Positions 37,211 through 45,380 of a DNA stretch of 64,000 bases are shown piece after piece (position 1 is the first letter of the stretch; each line of letters starts with the position of its first letter). The stretch is from assembly GCF_000285535.1 (NCBI RefSeq), contig NZ_HE610989.1, positions 248,960 through 312,959 of the forward strand, in the 5' to 3' direction. The position numbers and the translations under genes were made by a program. The notes beneath the pieces are model-generated. The model saw only the letters and a program-made list of their open reading frames with translations. It was not told the origin of the DNA and did no database searches. Origin of the DNA: Bacillus timonensis (GTDB lineage Bacteria > Bacillota > Bacilli > Bacillales > Bacillaceae_L).

Positions 37211-37243
37211 TAAGACCCCTTTTCAAAAGAATTGGGGTCTTTG
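37211..37243. terminator. Terminator of zwf
   Basis: The stem AAGACCCC/GGGGTCTT (37212-37219, 37234-37241) with TTTG after it lies between convergent zwf and dinB. Confidence 0.8.
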
Positions 37244-37261
37244 TTATGGTTGAATGAGGGT

Positions 37262-38515
37262 TTAATCGCTTAAAAAATCCTTTTCGAAACTAGTTCCATG
37301 TTCATTATTCCTCGGCTTTTTATCCTTAGGAAGCTTTATTCCATTTGATACAATTTCATTTCCGTACTTCCCTTTTAATTCATCAATAACCTTTAATAAA
37401 GGTTCCTTTTTCGCTTCCTTTTCATAGGAAAAGAGATCAAGTTGTTTAAATGCCTCATGTTTCTCAACTAATTCTTGTGCCGTCACACCTAATAATCGGA
37501 TTGGTTCGCCATTCCAATGTTTTTTCCACAAGTGCTTTGCAGCCTGAAAAATCTCTACATCCTGGTCAATCGGATTCTCAAGTTTCCGACTTCTTGTGAC
37601 CGTTTTTCGATCAGCAAACCGAATCATTAACTGAATATTATTTGACAGCATTTCTTTCCTTCTTATTCGTCCCCCAACAGAGTTTGACAGTCTTTTTATG
37701 ACACCAAGAAGCTCTTCCTCATCCGTAGAATCATATGGTAAAGTTGTTGAATTCCCAATGCTTTTGAACTCAGATATAGCATCAGGGTCAACTGGTCGAT
37801 TGTCAATTCCATTAGCTCTCTGTTTAATCCTCTCACCATTAATTCCTAATAAACTCTTTAATTGAACATCATTGCCTTTGGCAAGATCACCGATTGTATG
37901 AATATTTATCGTGGCTAATTTCTCAGCAGTTCTTGATCCAACGCCATGCATTTCTCCAACAGGCATCGGCCAAAGAATGGTTGGTACATCCCGCTTTCGC
38001 AACACAGTAATTCCTAATGGTTTTTTCATATCTGATCCCATTTTGGCTAGAAACTTATTTGGGGCAATTCCGATACTACAAGGAAGGAGAAGTTTTTTGC
38101 TTACTGTTTCTTGAATGGATCTTGCAATTTCAATCGGCGATCCCTTTTCATAACAGTCTGTTATATCAAGATAGCCTTCATCAATCGAAACAGGTTCGAC
38201 CAAGTCTGTATACGAACGCAGGATATCAAACATTGCTAGTGATGCACTACGGTACCGTTCAAAATTCGGTTTACGGACGATAAGGTTTGGGCATTTGCGT
38301 TTTGCCTCCCATAAAGGCATCGTCGTTTTCACTCCAAAGGCACGAGCCTCATAGCTACAAGTGACAATAATACCTTTACGCTCCTCAACATTACCTGCAA
38401 TTGCTAAAGGCTTTCCTTGTAGAGCAGGATCATAGGCCATTTCTACGGATGCATAGAAGCTATTCATATCCACATGTAAAATAACTCTTCCATTTTTCGG
38501 ATACATTTCTTTCAT
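37262..38515 (-). CDS. dinB: DNA polymerase IV
   Basis: This 417-residue Y-family polymerase starts with RVILHVDMNSFYASVEMAYDP, carrying the first catalytic Asp, and has SIDEGYLDITD with the second acidic pair (near 100-110). HGVGSRTAEKLATINIHTIGDL is the helix-hairpin-helix (near 177-198). It ends in a polar tail with a QLDLF-type sequence (KQLDLFSYE), a beta-clamp binding motif. It performs lesion bypass. This is the yqjH (PolY1) locus. No LexA box is visible upstream, as expected. Start 38515 chosen by GGGAAG upstream. Confidence 0.93.
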   Translation of the reverse strand: MKEMYPKNGRVILHVDMNSFYASVEMAYDPALQGKPLAIAGNVEERKGIIVTCSYEARAFGVKTTMPLWEAKRKCPNLIVRKPNFERYRSASLAMFDILRSYTDLVEPVSIDEGYLDITDCYEKGSPIEIARSIQETVSKKLLLPCSIGIAPNKFLAKMGSDMKKPLGITVLRKRDVPTILWPMPVGEMHGVGSRTAEKLATINIHTIGDLAKGNDVQLKSLLGINGERIKQRANGIDNRPVDPDAISEFKSIGNSTTLPYDSTDEEELLGVIKRLSNSVGGRIRRKEMLSNNIQLMIRFADRKTVTRSRKLENPIDQDVEIFQAAKHLWKKHWNGEPIRLLGVTAQELVEKHEAFKQLDLFSYEKEAKKEPLLKVIDELKGKYGNEIVSNGIKLPKDKKPRNNEHGTSFEKDFLSD

Positions 38516-38576
38516 GATTTGCACTTCCCGCTAACGAATGATTATCACTAGTTTATCATAGAAAAAACCACCTATT

Positions 38577-39038
38577 CTATTGGTGGCTTTGAATATGTTC
38601 CTCAATATCATCGAATCCTTCTAAACCATCAAACAGTTTTGACGGGTCTAATAAAGTAATCATTCTGTTCTCAAGTGTAACAACCCCAGTTATGTATGGA
38701 GAAAGCTGATAAGTTAAACTTAATTGTTTTAATTGATTAGTAGGGATATCAATTATTTCTTTGGCATCGTCAACAAGTAATCCGACTGATACAGTATCCG
38801 TTTTTGTGACGATTATCTTAGTTTTATCAGTATGATTTGTTGTTTTATTAAATAAAATCAACCCAGCATCTACAATTGGAATAAGTTCTTCACGGATAGT
38901 TAAAACGCCTAACATATAGGAAGGCATTAACGGAACCGCATTCAATTGCTGAGCTCTTTCTATAGAAATAACATTTAATACGGGTATTCCAAATTCTTCA
39001 TTACTTGTTGAAAAAACAACGACTTTTTGGTCTTCCAT
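38577..39038 (-). CDS. CheW-like chemotaxis coupling protein
   Basis: This 153-residue protein is a stand-alone CheW domain: KVVVFSTSNEEFGIPVLNVISIERAQ at the front, then LGVLTIREELIPIVDAG with the usual CheW RxxIxPxxD-like surface, and VVTLENRMITLLDPSKLF near the end. CheW links chemoreceptors with CheA. No other chemotaxis gene is within the window. GAGGTG before ATG 39038 sets the start. Its partner is unknown; it could couple a specific receptor or serve as an extra adaptor. Confidence 0.87.
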   Translation of the reverse strand: MEDQKVVVFSTSNEEFGIPVLNVISIERAQQLNAVPLMPSYMLGVLTIREELIPIVDAGLILFNKTTNHTDKTKIIVTKTDTVSVGLLVDDAKEIIDIPTNQLKQLSLTYQLSPYITGVVTLENRMITLLDPSKLFDGLEGFDDIEEHIQSHQ

Positions 39039-39117
39039 TATACTTTCACCTCTATCTAGTAAAAACAATCTATGTTCTATCTCTATCATACTTTACCTGT
39101 TTTAGAAAGGAAACAAT

Positions 39118-39150
39118 AAAAAATGAAACTCCGGGCTAACCGGAATTTCA
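39118..39150 (-). terminator. Terminator of the M20 peptidase gene
   Basis: Arms TGAAACTCCGG and CCGGAATTTCA (39124-39134, 39140-39150) carry one mismatch. The A6 run at 39118-39123 gives a U-tract on the minus strand. It lies 15 bp past the peptidase stop. Confidence 0.8.
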
Positions 39151-39164
39151 CTTTTGAATGGAAC

Positions 39165-40283
39165 TTATTCTGCAACCTCTTCAATAATCGCAACAACTAG
39201 TTCAGCAGTTTTGACTAATTCTTCGATTGGCATTTTTTCGTTTGTTGTATGGATCTCTTCATAACCAACAGCAAGGTTTACTGTAGGGATGCCATGTCCT
39301 GCGATGACATTTGCATCACTGCCTCCACCACTTTGTTGGAGTTCACTTTGTCGTCCAATTCTAGCTGCTGCTCGTTTTGCAACCTCAACAACATGATCTC
39401 CGTCAGCAAATTTAAAACCAGGGTACATCACTGTAATTTCAACCTCTGCTCTTCCTCCCATAGCTGTAGCTACGGATTCAAAGGCGTCTTTCATTTTTTG
39501 AACTTGTTGTTCCATCTTTTCTGTTACTAATGAACGTGCTTCCGCTAAAATTTCTACATGGTCGCAGACAATATTTGTTTGTGTACCACCTTCGAATCGT
39601 CCAATATTGGCAGTTGTTTCTTCATCAATACGTCCTAATGGCATCTTAGAAATAGCTTTAGCAGCCATTGTGATTGCAGAAACACCTTTTTCAGGAGCAA
39701 CACCTGCATGAGCAGTTTTCCCGATAATAGTCGCTTTTACCTTTGCTTGTGTAGGTGCGGCAACAATGATATTTCCAACCTTGCCATCACTATCAAGTGC
39801 ATAGCCATATTTCGCAGTAATTAAGGAGCGGTCTAAAGCTTTTGCACCAAGTAACCCAGACTCCTCACCTACTGTAATAATAAATTCGATTTTACCGTGT
39901 GGAATTTCTTTTTCCTTTAATACGCGAATTGCTTCAAACATAGCAGCAAGTCCTGCTTTATCGTCTGCGCCTAAAATAGTTGTACCATCCGATACGATAT
40001 AACCATCCTTAATGGAAGGCTTAATACCCTTTCCTGGAACAACTGTATCCATATGAGAGGTAAAATAAATCGTATCTACATCATTTTTTGTGCCTTCAAG
40101 GGTACATATTAAATTCCCTGCACCATGTCCAGTTTGACTTGTTGTGTCATCCTCGACAACATGTACGCCTAGCGCTGTGAATTTTTCTTTTAAGACCTTT
40201 GAAATTTCTGTTTCGAATTTTGTTTCTGAGTCTACTTGTACCAATTCTAAAAATTCATTGACAAGTCTTTCCTGATTAATCAT
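39165..40283 (-). CDS. yqjE: M20-family peptidase (PepT-like, YqjE)
   Basis: This 372-residue protein is a zinc-dependent M20 peptidase of the tripeptidase-T type. It has ySHMDTVVPGKGIKPS, seen as TSHMDTVVPG (near 75-84) with the first metal ligands, TILGADDKAGLA (near 106-117), and ITVGEESGLLGAKAL with the general-base Glu pair (near 140). The dimerisation lid is present. It should remove the N-terminal residue from short peptides. GGAGGT lies 7 nt before ATG 40283. It follows the pccB gene and resembles the yqjE/yqjD/yqjC order of B. subtilis. Confidence 0.88.
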   Translation of the reverse strand: MINQERLVNEFLELVQVDSETKFETEISKVLKEKFTALGVHVVEDDTTSQTGHGAGNLICTLEGTKNDVDTIYFTSHMDTVVPGKGIKPSIKDGYIVSDGTTILGADDKAGLAAMFEAIRVLKEKEIPHGKIEFIITVGEESGLLGAKALDRSLITAKYGYALDSDGKVGNIIVAAPTQAKVKATIIGKTAHAGVAPEKGVSAITMAAKAISKMPLGRIDEETTANIGRFEGGTQTNIVCDHVEILAEARSLVTEKMEQQVQKMKDAFESVATAMGGRAEVEITVMYPGFKFADGDHVVEVAKRAAARIGRQSELQQSGGGSDANVIAGHGIPTVNLAVGYEEIHTTNEKMPIEELVKTAELVVAIIEEVAE

Positions 40284-40359
40284 ATTATGTACCTCCAAAA
40301 GATGAATAGGTTAATGAAATTAGCCTATCATATTATCATGAAAAATCAAATTCTACGAA

Positions 40360-41909
40360 CTATAATGGAATATTTCCATGCTTTTTATAAGGTCGAGATT
40401 CTTTTTTATTTCGAAGCATTTCTAGGGCCTGGATGATTTTGATTCTTGTTTCACGAGGATCGATGACATCGTCTACCATTCCTTGGCTTGCTGCTACATA
40501 AGGATTTGCAAATTTTTCACGATACTCTTCAATTTTTTGAGCACGTGTTCTTTCAGGGTCATCACTTTCATTGATTTCTCGTGCAAAAATAATGTTAGCT
40601 GCACCCTGAGGTCCCATTACCGCAATTTCTGCATTTGGCCATGCAAATACTAAATCAGCTCCAATTGATTTACTGTTTAGCGCAACATATGCTCCTCCAT
40701 ATGCCTTTCTAAGAATGACAGTTAGTTTAGGCACCGTAGCTTCTGAGTATGCATATAAAATCTTCGCACCATGTCGAATAATTCCTCCATGTTCCTGTTT
40801 TACACCAGGGAAGAAACCTGTGACATCCTCAAATGTTATGAGCGGAATATTAAATGAATCACAAAAGCGAATAAATCTAGATGCTTTATCTGATGAATCA
40901 ATATCAAGCCCACCGGCCATATATTTAGGCTGATTACACACTAACCCAACAACCTCACCTTTTACTCTCGCAAATCCGACAACAATATTTTTCGCAAACT
41001 CCTTATGAACTTCCATGAAGGAATTTTGATCAACCACTTGCTCAATGACTTTTCGAACATCATATGGCCTTACCGCATCAAATGGGATGATATCTGTTAA
41101 ATCTGGTCGATAATCATCGTTTTCCTCAACCTTAAGGATTGGTGGCTTTTCTTCATTGTTTTGCGGAAGATAACTTATTAGAGTTCGGACCTGCTGTAGT
41201 ACCTCTTCTTCAGTTTCACCTGAAAAATGTGCGTTCCCACTAATCGAATTATGTACGTTTGCTCCACCTAGATTTTCTGAACTTATTTTTTCTCCTGTCA
41301 CTGTTTCTATCACTTTTGGACCGGTTATAAACATCTGAGAGGTCTTTTCCACCATAAAGACAAAATCTGTAATTGCTGGAGAATAAACTGCCCCCCAGCA
41401 CATGGTCCCATAATCACAGAGATTTGCGGAATAACCCCTGAATAGATTGCATTTCGATAGAAAATGTGACCATATCCATCAAGTGATACGACTCCCTCTT
41501 GAATTCTTGCCCCACCTGAATCATTTAAACCAATGAAAGGTGCGCCATTCTTAGCAGCTAAGTCCATCACATTCGCAATTTTTTTAGCATGCATTTCCCC
41601 TAGTGCTCCACCAAAAACGGTGAAATCCTGAGAAAATAAATAGACTGGTCTCCCATTGATCTTTCCGTAGCCTGTTACAACCCCATCACCCGGTCCTTTT
41701 TTATCTGCTAAACCAAAATCAATACTGCGATGTTCTATAAACGGATTTAACTCCACAAATGTACCTTCATCGAGCAATAAATGAATTCGTTCTCTTGCAG
41801 TTAATTTTCCTTTTTCATGCTGTTTATCAATCTTTTCGTCTCCGCCTCCTAATTCTACTTCACGTCGACGATCATATAGTTCATTTATTTTTTCATAGAT
41901 ATCAACCAT
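40360..41909 (-). pseudogene. yqjD: Propionyl-CoA/acyl-CoA carboxylase beta subunit, frameshifted
   Basis: Two overlapping frames are one carboxyltransferase gene. The first (41909 down) has [34 protein letters not shown] and IMGPCAGG, then leaves the family. The second resumes as [20 protein letters not shown] and runs to 40360, with GFFPGVKQEHGGIIRHGAK and FANPYVAASQGMVDDVIDP. One G added to the G6 run (plus-strand C6, 41391-41396) joins them as GPCAGGAVYSPA and gives 516 residues, normal for this family. It would carboxylate propionyl-CoA to methylmalonyl-CoA. The biotin carboxylase subunit is not nearby. The start codon overlaps the mce stop codon (TAATG). Confidence 0.9.
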
Positions 41910-42328
41910 TATTTCGCATCCCCCTTGCTTTGCTTCTCACAGAGTTCATATAGAACACTACCAGTTGACTTTGGGTGCATGAAAGCAATCTTCGCACCAC
42001 CAGCACCAAACTTTGGTTCATCAGCAAGCATTCGAATCCCGTTTTCTTTGATTTCACGTATTCTTTCTTCGATAGATGAGGTACCTAAGGCAATGTGATG
42101 TATACCCTCACCACGTTTTTCTATAAACTTTGCAATCGGACTATCTGATGAAAGTGGCTCAAGTAACTCTAGTTTCGATTCACCTATTTTAATAAAGGCA
42201 ACTCTTACCTTTTCAGAATCTACTTCTTCAATCCCTTCCAACTGTAAATTGAGAATAGTAGTGTAGAATGGAAGGGATTTTTCAATCGAAGAAACAGCAA
42301 TTCCAATATGATCAATTTTGTTTATCAT
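41909..42328 (-). CDS. mce: Methylmalonyl-CoA epimerase
   Basis: This 139-residue protein is a VOC-fold metalloenzyme. It begins [20 protein letters not shown] with the first metal His, and has [16 protein letters not shown] with the second His (near 85-100) and a Glu in SVLYELCE near the end. It interconverts S- and R-methylmalonyl-CoA, supplying the R form to the mutase. It overlaps pccB by one base, so the two are coupled. GAGGAG lies before ATG 42328. An operator-like palindrome and cre-like site lie just upstream. This is the yqjC position. Confidence 0.93.
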   Translation of the reverse strand: MINKIDHIGIAVSSIEKSLPFYTTILNLQLEGIEEVDSEKVRVAFIKIGESKLELLEPLSSDSPIAKFIEKRGEGIHHIALGTSSIEERIREIKENGIRMLADEPKFGAGGAKIAFMHPKSTGSVLYELCEKQSKGDAK

Positions 42329-42342
42329 GTTTTCACTCCTCA

Positions 42343-42356
42343 AGCGAGCGCTCGCT
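42343..42356. promoter_or_regulatory. Palindromic operator-like site upstream of mce
   Basis: AGCGAGCGCTCGCT is a perfect 14-bp palindrome, GC-rich in an AT-rich setting, 15 bp upstream of the mce start. Length and symmetry fit a TetR-family operator for an acyl-CoA-linked repressor. The repressor is unknown. Confidence 0.55.
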
Positions 42357-42365
42357 CAAAAAAAT

Positions 42366-42379
42366 TGTAAACGGTTACC
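42366..42379. promoter_or_regulatory. cre-like catabolite repression site
   Basis: TGTAAACGGTTACC matches the CcpA cre consensus TGWNANCGNTNWCA with one mismatch at the last base. It lies upstream of the mce-pccB operon, so carbon catabolite repression is plausible. Confidence 0.5.
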
Positions 42380-42382
42380 AAT

Positions 42383-42500
42383 AGTCGATTGGACAATTAA
42401 ATATTGGTAAGCCTCCGGGAGATGCCACAGATTTTACCAGCAATCTCGAAAAATTCTTGAAGCAGATACGCCAAGGCGTATTTGATTTTTGTATATGACT
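42383..42500. repeat. Intergenic element with symmetric arms, possible repeat
   Basis: This element between mce and prli42 runs from TAAGCCTCCGGGAGATGCC through CTCGAAAAATTCTTGAAGC to the palindrome ATACGCCAAGGCGTAT (42467-42482), followed by a T-rich run. It contains TGGTAA/TTACCA arms. It shows no ribosome site or credible coding frame. It is my impression, not a checked fact, that similar text recurs in intergenic regions of other bacilli. Confidence 0.45.
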
Positions 42501-42563
42501 ATTGTAGCATGAACTCATCAAAAATTGTGTATTTTCAGTTTGCTTAAAATAATTACTTATTAG

Positions 42564-42592
42564 TTGTCCAACTACCGTTTTCAAGGTAAAAT
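42564..42592 (+). promoter_or_regulatory. Sigma-A promoter of prli42
   Basis: TTGTCC (42564-42569) and TAAAAT (42587-42592) are spaced 17 bp and lie 36 bp before the prli42 start. Confidence 0.65.
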
Positions 42593-42627
42593 ATGAAATA
42601 AATACGTAAGCAGAAGGGAGTAGTGAC

Positions 42628-42720
42628 ATGTCCCGTAAAACCCAAAAAGTCGTGGTATATTTAATGATTGCTACAATGCTAATTACTACCCTATTAGCAG
42701 GTATAAGTATGTGGTTCTAA
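42628..42720 (+). CDS. prli42: Stressosome-associated miniprotein Prli42
   Basis: This 30-residue protein reads MSRKTQKVVVYLMIATMLI and ends GISMWF: a short basic front and one transmembrane helix. This is the pattern of Prli42, which in Listeria anchors the stressosome at the membrane and feeds sigma-B activation. AGAAGGGAG precedes the ATG by about 7 nt, a sigma-A promoter lies upstream, and a strong hairpin terminator follows. The gene is easy to miss by size. The stressosome role here is taken from the Listeria protein. Confidence 0.88.
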   Translation: MSRKTQKVVVYLMIATMLITTLLAGISMWF

Positions 42721-42733
42721 AATTGAACACAAC

Positions 42734-42762
42734 AAAAAGTGACCATCGTGGTCACTTTTTTT
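42734..42762. terminator. Terminator of prli42
   Basis: The perfect 11-bp stem AAAAAGTGACC/GGTCACTTTTT (42734-42744, 42750-42760) with T-tail lies 13 bp after prli42. Its A side may serve the other strand too. Confidence 0.9.
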
Positions 42763-42766
42763 ATAC

Positions 42767-42797
42767 AAAAAAAGAATGACCGTACTGGTCATTCTTT
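42767..42797 (-). terminator. Terminator of the artPQR operon
   Basis: The stem AAAGAATGACC/GGTCATTCTTT with A7 at 42767-42773 forms a U-tailed hairpin on the minus strand, 4 bp after artR. Confidence 0.88.
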
Positions 42798-42800
42798 TGC

Positions 42801-43535
42801 TTAGAGAACTTTCTCGAGAAAGTCTTGTGCACGTTTGCTATTTGGATTTGTGAAAAATTCATTTGGCGTCGTTTCTTCTACGATTACCCCATCGTCCATA
42901 AAGAGTACCTTGTCCGCTACTTCACGAGCAAAGCCCATTTCGTGCGTTACAATGAGCATTGTCATGCCTGTATGAGCTAACCCCTTCATAACATTTAGAA
43001 CTTCTTTTACCATTTCAGGGTCAAGCGCTGAAGTAGGTTCATCAAATAGCATAATCTCTGGTTCCATTGCCAATGCTCTTGCAATCGCAACCCTTTGTTT
43101 TTGACCACCAGATAGGCGATTTGGATATTCATTTGCCTTCTCTGATAAGCCAACCTGTTTTAACAATTCCATAGCCTTGCTTTCAGCATCTTTCTTTGCA
43201 ATCCCTTTTACCTTCATAGGTGCATATGTGAGATTTTGAAGAACCGTCTTATGTGGAAACAGATAAAAATGTTGAAACACCATTCCAATATGCTGACGGA
43301 CGTTCGTTATATTCGTCTTAGGATTTGTAGTTTCATCTTCCCTAACCCAAATCTGCCCTTTTGTAGGTTTTTCAAGTAAATTTAAACATCTTAGAAATGT
43401 AGATTTTCCGGAGCCAGAAGGACCAATGATGGCTACAACTTCACCCTGTTTAAAGGTAGTCGTAATTCCTTTTAACACATCAAGTTTGCCAAAAGACTTA
43501 TAAAGGCCTTCTACTTTAATATGATTGTTACTCAC
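42801..43535 (-). CDS. artR: Amino-acid ABC transporter, ATP-binding subunit
   Basis: This 244-residue ATPase belongs to the polar amino-acid ABC importers. It shows Walker [10 protein letters not shown] (near 38-46), signature [16 protein letters not shown] (near 140-155), Walker [15 protein letters not shown], and the switch His in [10 protein letters not shown]. It powers uptake by ArtPQ. It overlaps artQ by 8 bp. The set has the order binding protein-permease-ATPase as in B. subtilis artPQR (yqiXYZ), where arginine is the substrate; arginine specificity here is inferred from synteny. Confidence 0.92.
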   Translation of the reverse strand: MSNNHIKVEGLYKSFGKLDVLKGITTTFKQGEVVAIIGPSGSGKSTFLRCLNLLEKPTKGQIWVREDETTNPKTNITNVRQHIGMVFQHFYLFPHKTVLQNLTYAPMKVKGIAKKDAESKAMELLKQVGLSEKANEYPNRLSGGQKQRVAIARALAMEPEIMLFDEPTSALDPEMVKEVLNVMKGLAHTGMTMLIVTHEMGFAREVADKVLFMDDGVIVEETTPNEFFTNPNSKRAQDFLEKVL

Positions 43536-44193
43536 TACGACGCAGCCTCCTCTCTAGTCTTCCTCCAAGGAAAGTGAGGATCGTTACAATAATCCAGTAT
43601 ACTAGACCAGCAATTAGTAATGGTTCAAAATAGCGAAATGTATTCGCTCCTACAACTTGCGCACGTCTCATAATATCCAATAAGCCAATTGTACTTACAA
43701 GTGCAGATTCCTTAGTTAAAGTAACAAATTCATTTAAAAGTGCTGGTAAAATATTTTTAACCGCCTGAGGTAGGATAATATCAAACATCATTGGACGGTA
43801 CGAGATTCCAAGTGCTTCTGCTGCTTCTTGTTGCCCTTTATCTACAGCTTGAATACCCGCTCTAATAATTTCAGAAATATACGCACCTGAGTTTAGTCCG
43901 AATGCCAATACCCCAGCTACAAACTTATCAATATCATATTGAAAAAGCTGTGGAACTGCAAAATAAATTAAGACCAGTTGTAGGATAAGTGGTGTTCCTC
44001 TAAAAATCGATGTATAAATATCCGCAAACCACTTTAAAAATGAAACCTTGCTAATTTTAAATACCGCTAATATTGTCCCAAGAATTAAACCTAAAATTGC
44101 CGATACTAATGCAAAGGATACCGTAATGCCGATACCTTCTAGTATAAACGGAATTGAAGGCACGATTCCGGAGAAATCAATATCCAAACCCAT
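43528..44193 (-). CDS. artQ: Amino-acid ABC transporter, permease subunit
   Basis: This 221-residue membrane protein has about five TM segments and the EAA loop [20 protein letters not shown] (near 138-157) that docks with the ATPase. [16 protein letters not shown] is the conserved HisM-type stretch (near 60-75). It forms a homodimeric channel for amino acids. GAGGTG precedes the ATG. It lies 39 bp after artP. Subfamily is firm, substrate inferred. Confidence 0.92.
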   Translation of the reverse strand: MGLDIDFSGIVPSIPFILEGIGITVSFALVSAILGLILGTILAVFKISKVSFLKWFADIYTSIFRGTPLILQLVLIYFAVPQLFQYDIDKFVAGVLAFGLNSGAYISEIIRAGIQAVDKGQQEAAEALGISYRPMMFDIILPQAVKNILPALLNEFVTLTKESALVSTIGLLDIMRRAQVVGANTFRYFEPLLIAGLVYWIIVTILTFLGGRLERRLRRSE

Positions 44194-44232
44194 GCCTTAC
44201 ACCTCATTTCTACCAAAGATTATTTTATGCTT

Positions 44233-45018
44233 CTATTCTTCTATCCATTGTTTCTCTAGTTTTTCTAATTCGCCATTTTCTTTCATTTCTTCTAAAACTT
44301 TATTAAATTCCTCTGCTAACGCATCACCTTTTGCAAAAGCAATTGCCATACCTGGTGAAGCCTCAGTTGGGTCGTCGAATCCAGCTAGGTCTAGCTCTTC
44401 AATGAAGCCAACTGCAACAGTTTTATCTAAATATACAGCATCAATTCTTCCTGCTTTTAACTCTTGAATTAGTTCTGGAGCCTTATTTAACGCTGAGACT
44501 TCAATATTTTTTAGTGTTTCTTCTTTAATTTTTTTAGCTCCTTCTTCTTGAATGGAACCTAATTGAACTCCGATTGTTTTTCCGTCTAGATCTTCAAATG
44601 CTTTAATATCAGAGTCTTTCAATGTAACAAACATTTCACCTGATTTATGGTATTCCATTGAAAAATCAACACTTTTCTTTCTTTCTTCCGTGGCAGACAT
44701 ACCTGAAATGATAAAATCAAGACGTTCTGATTGTAATGCACTTATTAAACCACCGAAGTCCATATTTTCAACTTTCAGTTCATAACCGAGCTTGTCAGCA
44801 ATTGCATTCGCTAAATCAATATCAAATCCAACATATTCACCTGTTGCTGCATCAATTGTTTCAAATGGTGGGAAGTCAGCAGATGTTCCCATTGTTAATA
44901 CTTTTTTTGTTTCTGTTCCTTCCTCAGAGCCTTTTGCCTTGTCATCGCTTGTCCCACAAGCAGCTAAAAAGGCTATTGATAAAATAGTAAACAATGTTAC
45001 TAGTAAAAACTTTTTCAT
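44233..45018 (-). CDS. artP: Amino-acid ABC transporter, substrate-binding lipoprotein
   Basis: This 261-residue lipoprotein has a signal peptide with lipobox LAAC (Cys21), then a linker rich in charged residues. The binding domain starts VLTMGTSADFPPFE and includes GEYVGFDIDLANAIADKLG and the family motif DFIISGMSATEERKKSVDFS (near 107-126). It captures amino acids outside the membrane for ArtQ. It heads the operon; an extended -10 promoter is upstream. In B. subtilis ArtP binds arginine. Confidence 0.92.
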   Translation of the reverse strand: MKKFLLVTLFTILSIAFLAACGTSDDKAKGSEEGTETKKVLTMGTSADFPPFETIDAATGEYVGFDIDLANAIADKLGYELKVENMDFGGLISALQSERLDFIISGMSATEERKKSVDFSMEYHKSGEMFVTLKDSDIKAFEDLDGKTIGVQLGSIQEEGAKKIKEETLKNIEVSALNKAPELIQELKAGRIDAVYLDKTVAVGFIEELDLAGFDDPTEASPGMAIAFAKGDALAEEFNKVLEEMKENGELEKLEKQWIEE

Positions 45019-45064
45019 TTTGTTTTCCCCCTATGTCGATTCTTATAATTATTCGATAGAATGT

Positions 45065-45092
45065 ATTTTAACACATCTGCATAAATATACAA
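45065..45092 (-). promoter_or_regulatory. Promoter of artPQR with ARG-box-like overlap
   Basis: On the minus strand TTGTAT (45087-45092) and TAAAAT (45065-45070), with TGT just before the -10, are 16 bp apart. The spacer overlaps TGCATAAATATACA (45078-45091), 12 of 14 positions to the ARG-box core TGAATWWWWATTCA, suggesting arginine-repressor (AhrC) control. Confidence 0.5.
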
Positions 45093-45353
45093 TATGTTTT
45101 TTAAAAATAATAATTGATTAATAATTCTATTATTTTCTTAAAGAGAGCCATTTATTCTGTTCCCAAGGTATTTGAGGGTAAAAGTCATATATCATTTTAA
45201 AACAATAACTCACATTAATACTTTACTAATATAAACAATTAAAGTATAAAAGTGATTAAAAAATGATTAGCTTTGCATAACCACGTTAATTTTTTACGTC
45301 GGTCGGTCGGTCGGTCGCTCGCTTTCCGCGTGCATGGCTTTAAGAATAAGGTC
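45093..45353. other. Intergenic region between artP and brxB
   Basis: About 260 bp with no gene. Most is AT-rich; its end holds the GGTC tetranucleotide repeat at 45298-45324 and a GC-rich patch. No frame with a ribosome site is seen. Confidence 0.5.
45298..45324. repeat. GGTC simple tandem repeat
   Basis: Four perfect GGTC units (45301-45316) are flanked by GTC and by two imperfect GCTC/GCTT units. It is a GC-rich microsatellite in AT-rich DNA. It lies downstream of the brxB terminator and far upstream of artP. Confidence 0.8.
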
Positions 45354-45380
45354 AAAAAAAAAGAAGCCGAGTAGGCCTCT
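45354..45380 (-). terminator. Terminator of brxB
   Basis: On the minus strand an imperfect hairpin (AGAGGCC, loop TACTC, GGCTTCT) is followed by a U-tract from A9 at 45354-45362. Confidence 0.75.

Noticed and set aside
42375..42629. 84-codon minus-strand frame between mce and prli42
   Set aside because: It overlaps the prli42 promoter and the palindromic element, has no ribosome site, and the protein shows no family features. I treat the DNA as a non-coding element.
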